From an uncultured Eubacteriales bacterium (GTDB lineage Bacteria; Bacillota_A; Clostridia; Christensenellales; Aristaeellaceae): a stretch of DNA of 7,612 bases. Both the position numbers and the translations under genes were made by a program. Position 1 is the stretch's first letter; each line of letters opens with the position of its first letter. The stretch covers positions 1-7,612 of the forward strand of contig OMRS01000268.1 in NCBI GenBank assembly GCA_900313545.1. Reading direction: 5' to 3'. Below are positions 6,162 through 7,612 of this stretch, one piece after another. The notes beneath the pieces were generated by a model. The model had not been told where the DNA came from and did not search any database. It was given only the letters and a program-made list of their open reading frames with translations.

Positions 6162-6860
6162 ATGAAACACACCACGACAGTTCCGACGATGGATGCCGCC
6201 CCTGCTCTCCCGGGCGCTGACTTCAGCTATTCAGCAGACGCATCGGATTTTGTCCTGCTGAGCGATGCGGTCCCGGAGGTTCTTCTCGATATTCGTTATT
6301 ATACTACATATAATTTTGTAGGTGTCCGAATTGACGGGTATGAAGAACCCGTTGCCCTTCTGACCCGGGAAGCTGCAGCCGCCCTCAGGAAGGTCAGCGA
6401 CGAGCTCGTCGGGAAGGGGTACCGCCTGAAGGTCTTTGATGCCTATCGCCCGCAAAGGGCCGTCACGCATTTTATGAACTGGGCCAAGGACCCGCAGGAC
6501 GTGCGCATGAAGCCGTATTTCTATCCCGAACTGGAAAAAGCCGTCCTGTTCTCCCGGGGATATATTGCCGCGCACTCCGGGCACAGCCGCGGCAGCACGG
6601 TGGACCTCACCCTGTTTGACATGAACAGGGGAAAGGATGTGGACATGGGCGGACCGTTTGATTACTTTGGTGAGCTCAGCCACCCGGATTACCCCGGCAT
6701 TGCCCCGGCACAGAAGGCCTGCCGGATGCTCCTGCAGGAAACCATGCTGCGCCACGGCTTCAAAGCCGTCACGGAAGAATGGTGGCATTTCACGCTGGCA
6801 GATGAGCCCTGGCCCCGGACGTATTTCACCTTTCCCGTCAGCAGCCGTACCGTCAGGTGA
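6162..6860 (+). CDS. ddpX: D-alanyl-D-alanine dipeptidase (VanX/DdpX, peptidase M15D)
   Basis: This zinc dipeptidase hydrolyses D-Ala-D-Ala to D-alanine in the cytoplasm; no signal peptide is visible. Family residues appear in order: R96 in DAYRP; the SxHxxGxxxD zinc motif SGHSRGSTVD with H141 and D148; and EWWH with catalytic E206 and zinc ligand H209. The spacings (45, 7, 58 and 3) are the same as between VanX R71, H116, D123, E181 and H184, so the enzyme should be active. At 232 residues it is about 30 longer than VanX, mainly at the N-terminus. The start at 6162 is preceded by AGGAG (6150-6154). The in-frame GTG at 6084 would add 26 residues unlike the family. No vanH or ligase gene is present here, so a recycling role like that of E. 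coli DdpX is likelier than glycopeptide resistance. It lies 123 bp after the binding-protein gene and may be read from that operon. Confidence 0.92.
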   Translation: MKHTTTVPTMDAAPALPGADFSYSADASDFVLLSDAVPEVLLDIRYYTTYNFVGVRIDGYEEPVALLTREAAAALRKVSDELVGKGYRLKVFDAYRPQRAVTHFMNWAKDPQDVRMKPYFYPELEKAVLFSRGYIAAHSGHSRGSTVDLTLFDMNRGKDVDMGGPFDYFGELSHPDYPGIAPAQKACRMLLQETMLRHGFKAVTEEWWHFTLADEPWPRTYFTFPVSSRTVR

Positions 6861-6893
6861 TCCCGGGGGCATCTGAACCTCCGGCCCGTTCCC

Positions 6894-6917
6894 GGCCAGA
6901 CACTCAGACTTCTGGCC
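6894..6917 (+). terminator. Hairpin after the dipeptidase gene, weak terminator candidate
   Basis: GGCCAGA (6894-6900) and TCTGGCC (6911-6917) form a perfect 7-bp stem around a 10-nt loop, starting 34 nt after the stop codon. No T-tract follows, so intrinsic termination here is doubtful. It could instead be a 3' end stabiliser or a factor-dependent site. Confidence 0.25.
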
Positions 6918-7068
6918 ATGACGCATCCTGCACGCGGGACCTCCTTTCCCGCCAGCTGTCAGGTCTTCGTGGCGGCCTCTCAGGTTTCCCTGGCATCCGG
7001 GCATCCGTCAGACGGGAACCCTCCCGTATCTTCAGTCCGGAAAAAGGTCCCTGTCCCAAATCCGGGAA

Positions 7069-7107
7069 CCTGAGAACTTCCTTTGATGAAGCGCAGTTTT
7101 TCTCAGG
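7069..7107 (+). other. Structured RNA candidate in the leader of the last gene
   Basis: CCTGAGAA (7069-7076) pairs perfectly with TTCTCAGG (7100-7107). Inside it CTTC (7077-7080) pairs with GAAG (7088-7091), giving two stacked helices with an asymmetric 8-nt internal loop. An alternative pairing of GGTCCC (7046-7051) with GGGAACC (7064-7070) would use bases 7069-7070, so the two folds are partly exclusive. I recognise no riboswitch class. Confidence 0.3.
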
Positions 7108-7195
7108 GCAGACAAACCGCGGGGAAATTCCCCTCCGAGGGATAAACCCGGCCCCGGTCCTGACCGTCTGACACATCTGATTCTCCGTCTCCCGA

Positions 7196-7226
7196 TTGAC
7201 CTTCAGGCCTTTGGGGGCCGTATGAA
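7196..7226 (+). promoter_or_regulatory. Candidate promoter of the last gene
   Basis: TTGACC (7196-7201) matches the -35 consensus at 5/6. The best -10 downstream is TATGAA (7221-7226, 4/6), but the 19-bp spacer is longer than usual. It would give a 5' UTR of about 90 nt that includes the hairpin at 7265-7290. Confidence 0.3.
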
Positions 7227-7264
7227 TCCGGTTCTCCCAAGTCGTGTGAAAAAGCATGTGATGA

Positions 7265-7290
7265 CCATGGATGCGGAAAGCCGCACATGG
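7265..7290 (+). promoter_or_regulatory. Bulged hairpin upstream of the RBS of the last gene
   Basis: CCATG (7265-7269) pairs with CATGG (7286-7290) and TGCGG (7272-7276) with CCGCA (7281-7285). The loop is AAAG and the only defect is a 2-nt GA bulge. This 10-bp helix ends 15 nt before the AGAAAGG ribosome binding site (7306-7312), much like the arrangement before the gene at 415. Confidence 0.45.
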
Positions 7291-7320
7291 GCATTGTAAC
7301 TAAAAAGAAAGGCAACCCAT

Positions 7321-7612
7321 ATGAAGCGTCTACTTTCAATCCTCACGGTCCTGACGATTCTTGTCCTTGCGTCCGCGGCCGCCTTTGCACAGGCCCTCCC
7401 CGTCGAATCTCCCGAAACGGAAGAACTGCACTCCGGGATGACGTTTGCATCCGTGGCCGACGAGGAGTCCGTCCAGATTGCCGGGCCGACCATGACGAAG
7501 GCGTTCATTGAGGATTATCTCCGGGAACACCCTGAAATCTTCTGGGAAGTCAACAACTATCTCTATGTCTATGATCTGGTGCGGTTCTTTGAGCAGGCCT
7601 ACCCGGAGGCAG
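7321..7612 (+). CDS. Secreted protein of unknown function, N-terminal part
   Basis: The frame is open from ATG 7321 to the window edge, giving 97 residues of a longer protein. The start is supported by AGAAAGG (7306-7312), 8 nt upstream. The N-terminus is a clear signal peptide (MKRLLSILTVLTILVLAS, cleavage likely at AFA|Q after residue 23) with no lipobox. The mature part begins with an acidic, low-complexity stretch (PVESPETEEL). It then becomes a hydrophobic and aromatic segment with FIEDYLREHPEIFWEVNNY and VYDLVRFFEQAYPEA, probably helical. I do not recognise a family; the catalytic or binding domain would lie beyond the window. It is probably exported like the peptidase at 415. Confidence 0.75.
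   Translation, partial: MKRLLSILTVLTILVLASAAAFAQALPVESPETEELHSGMTFASVADEESVQIAGPTMTKAFIEDYLREHPEIFWEVNNYLYVYDLVRFFEQAYPEA

Larger units (their letters stand above)
6861..7320 (+). other. Long intergenic region with multiple stem-loops
   Basis: This 460-bp stretch has no convincing gene. Its open frames on both strands are rich in Arg, Ser and Pro and show no family pattern. It holds perfect inverted repeats at 6894-6917 (7-bp stem), 6949-6975 (6-bp stem), 7012-7027 (6-bp stem, 4-nt loop), 7069-7107 (8-bp stem with an inner 4-bp helix) and 7121-7133 (palindrome), plus a bulged hairpin at 7265-7290 just before the next ribosome binding site. It must contain the end of the dipeptidase transcript and the promoter and leader of the next gene. 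An unannotated small RNA is possible but not shown. Confidence 0.55.

Noticed and set aside
5256..6170. 304-codon open frame on the minus strand over the binding-protein gene
   Set aside because: It is the mirror of a well-conserved family-3 binding protein and has no recognisable features of its own.
6162..6860. Glycopeptide-resistance (van) cluster
   Set aside because: Only the dipeptidase is present; no VanH dehydrogenase, D-Ala-D-Lac ligase or VanRS pair is in the window.
6857..7171. 104-codon open frame from a GTG overlapping the dipeptidase stop
   Set aside because: It has no RBS of note, and its Ser/Pro/Arg-rich composition is typical of translated non-coding GC-rich DNA.
6904..7257. 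117-codon minus-strand frame in the 460-bp intergenic region
   Set aside because: No family resemblance and Arg/Pro-rich composition. It covers several stem-loops, which explains the sequence better.

Overview
The window is GC-rich bacterial DNA. All recognisable genes lie on the + strand. Strong AAAGGAGG-type ribosome binding sites, a Clostridia-style NUDIX tail and a presequence-protease-type M16C peptidase suggest a Bacillota (Clostridia-like) genome, possibly gut-associated. This assignment is an inference: no rRNA or other taxonomic marker is present, and the solute-binding protein lacks the lipobox usual in monoderms.

Layout. (1) Positions 2-91 are the last 29 codons of a NUDIX hydrolase. 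(2) A 323-bp leader (92-414) has an AT-rich promoter-like island, a GGGAATTCCC palindrome and an 11-bp-stem hairpin abutting the ribosome binding site. (3) 415-3486 encodes a full-length M16C metallopeptidase with a signal peptide and all catalytic residues. (4) A 303-bp gap holds a terminator-like hairpin, a perfect 16-bp palindrome, an extended -10 promoter candidate and a long imperfect hairpin just before the next gene. (5) 3790-6038 is a polar amino acid ABC importer in the order permease, ATPase, binding protein, most like cystine (TcyJ/TcyL/TcyN) systems. (6) 6162-6860 encodes a VanX/DdpX-type D-Ala-D-Ala dipeptidase with every active-site residue at the VanX spacing. (7) 6861-7320 is a 460-bp non-coding stretch with several stem-loops. 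(8) 7321 to the window end is the N-terminal part of an unrecognised secreted protein.

How it fits together. The exported peptidase would cut oligopeptides outside the membrane, the ABC system would import an amino acid (probably cystine or another polar one), and the dipeptidase would release D-alanine from D-Ala-D-Ala in the cytoplasm. A shared nutrient or cell-wall recycling role is plausible, but only the three transporter genes are clearly an operon; the dipeptidase lies 123 bp downstream of them.

No mobile element, CRISPR array, tRNA or rRNA gene was seen. The main unexplained structure is in the leaders. Three transcription units each have a stem-loop just upstream of the ribosome binding site or start codon, and the two secreted-protein leaders share a near-identical palindrome.
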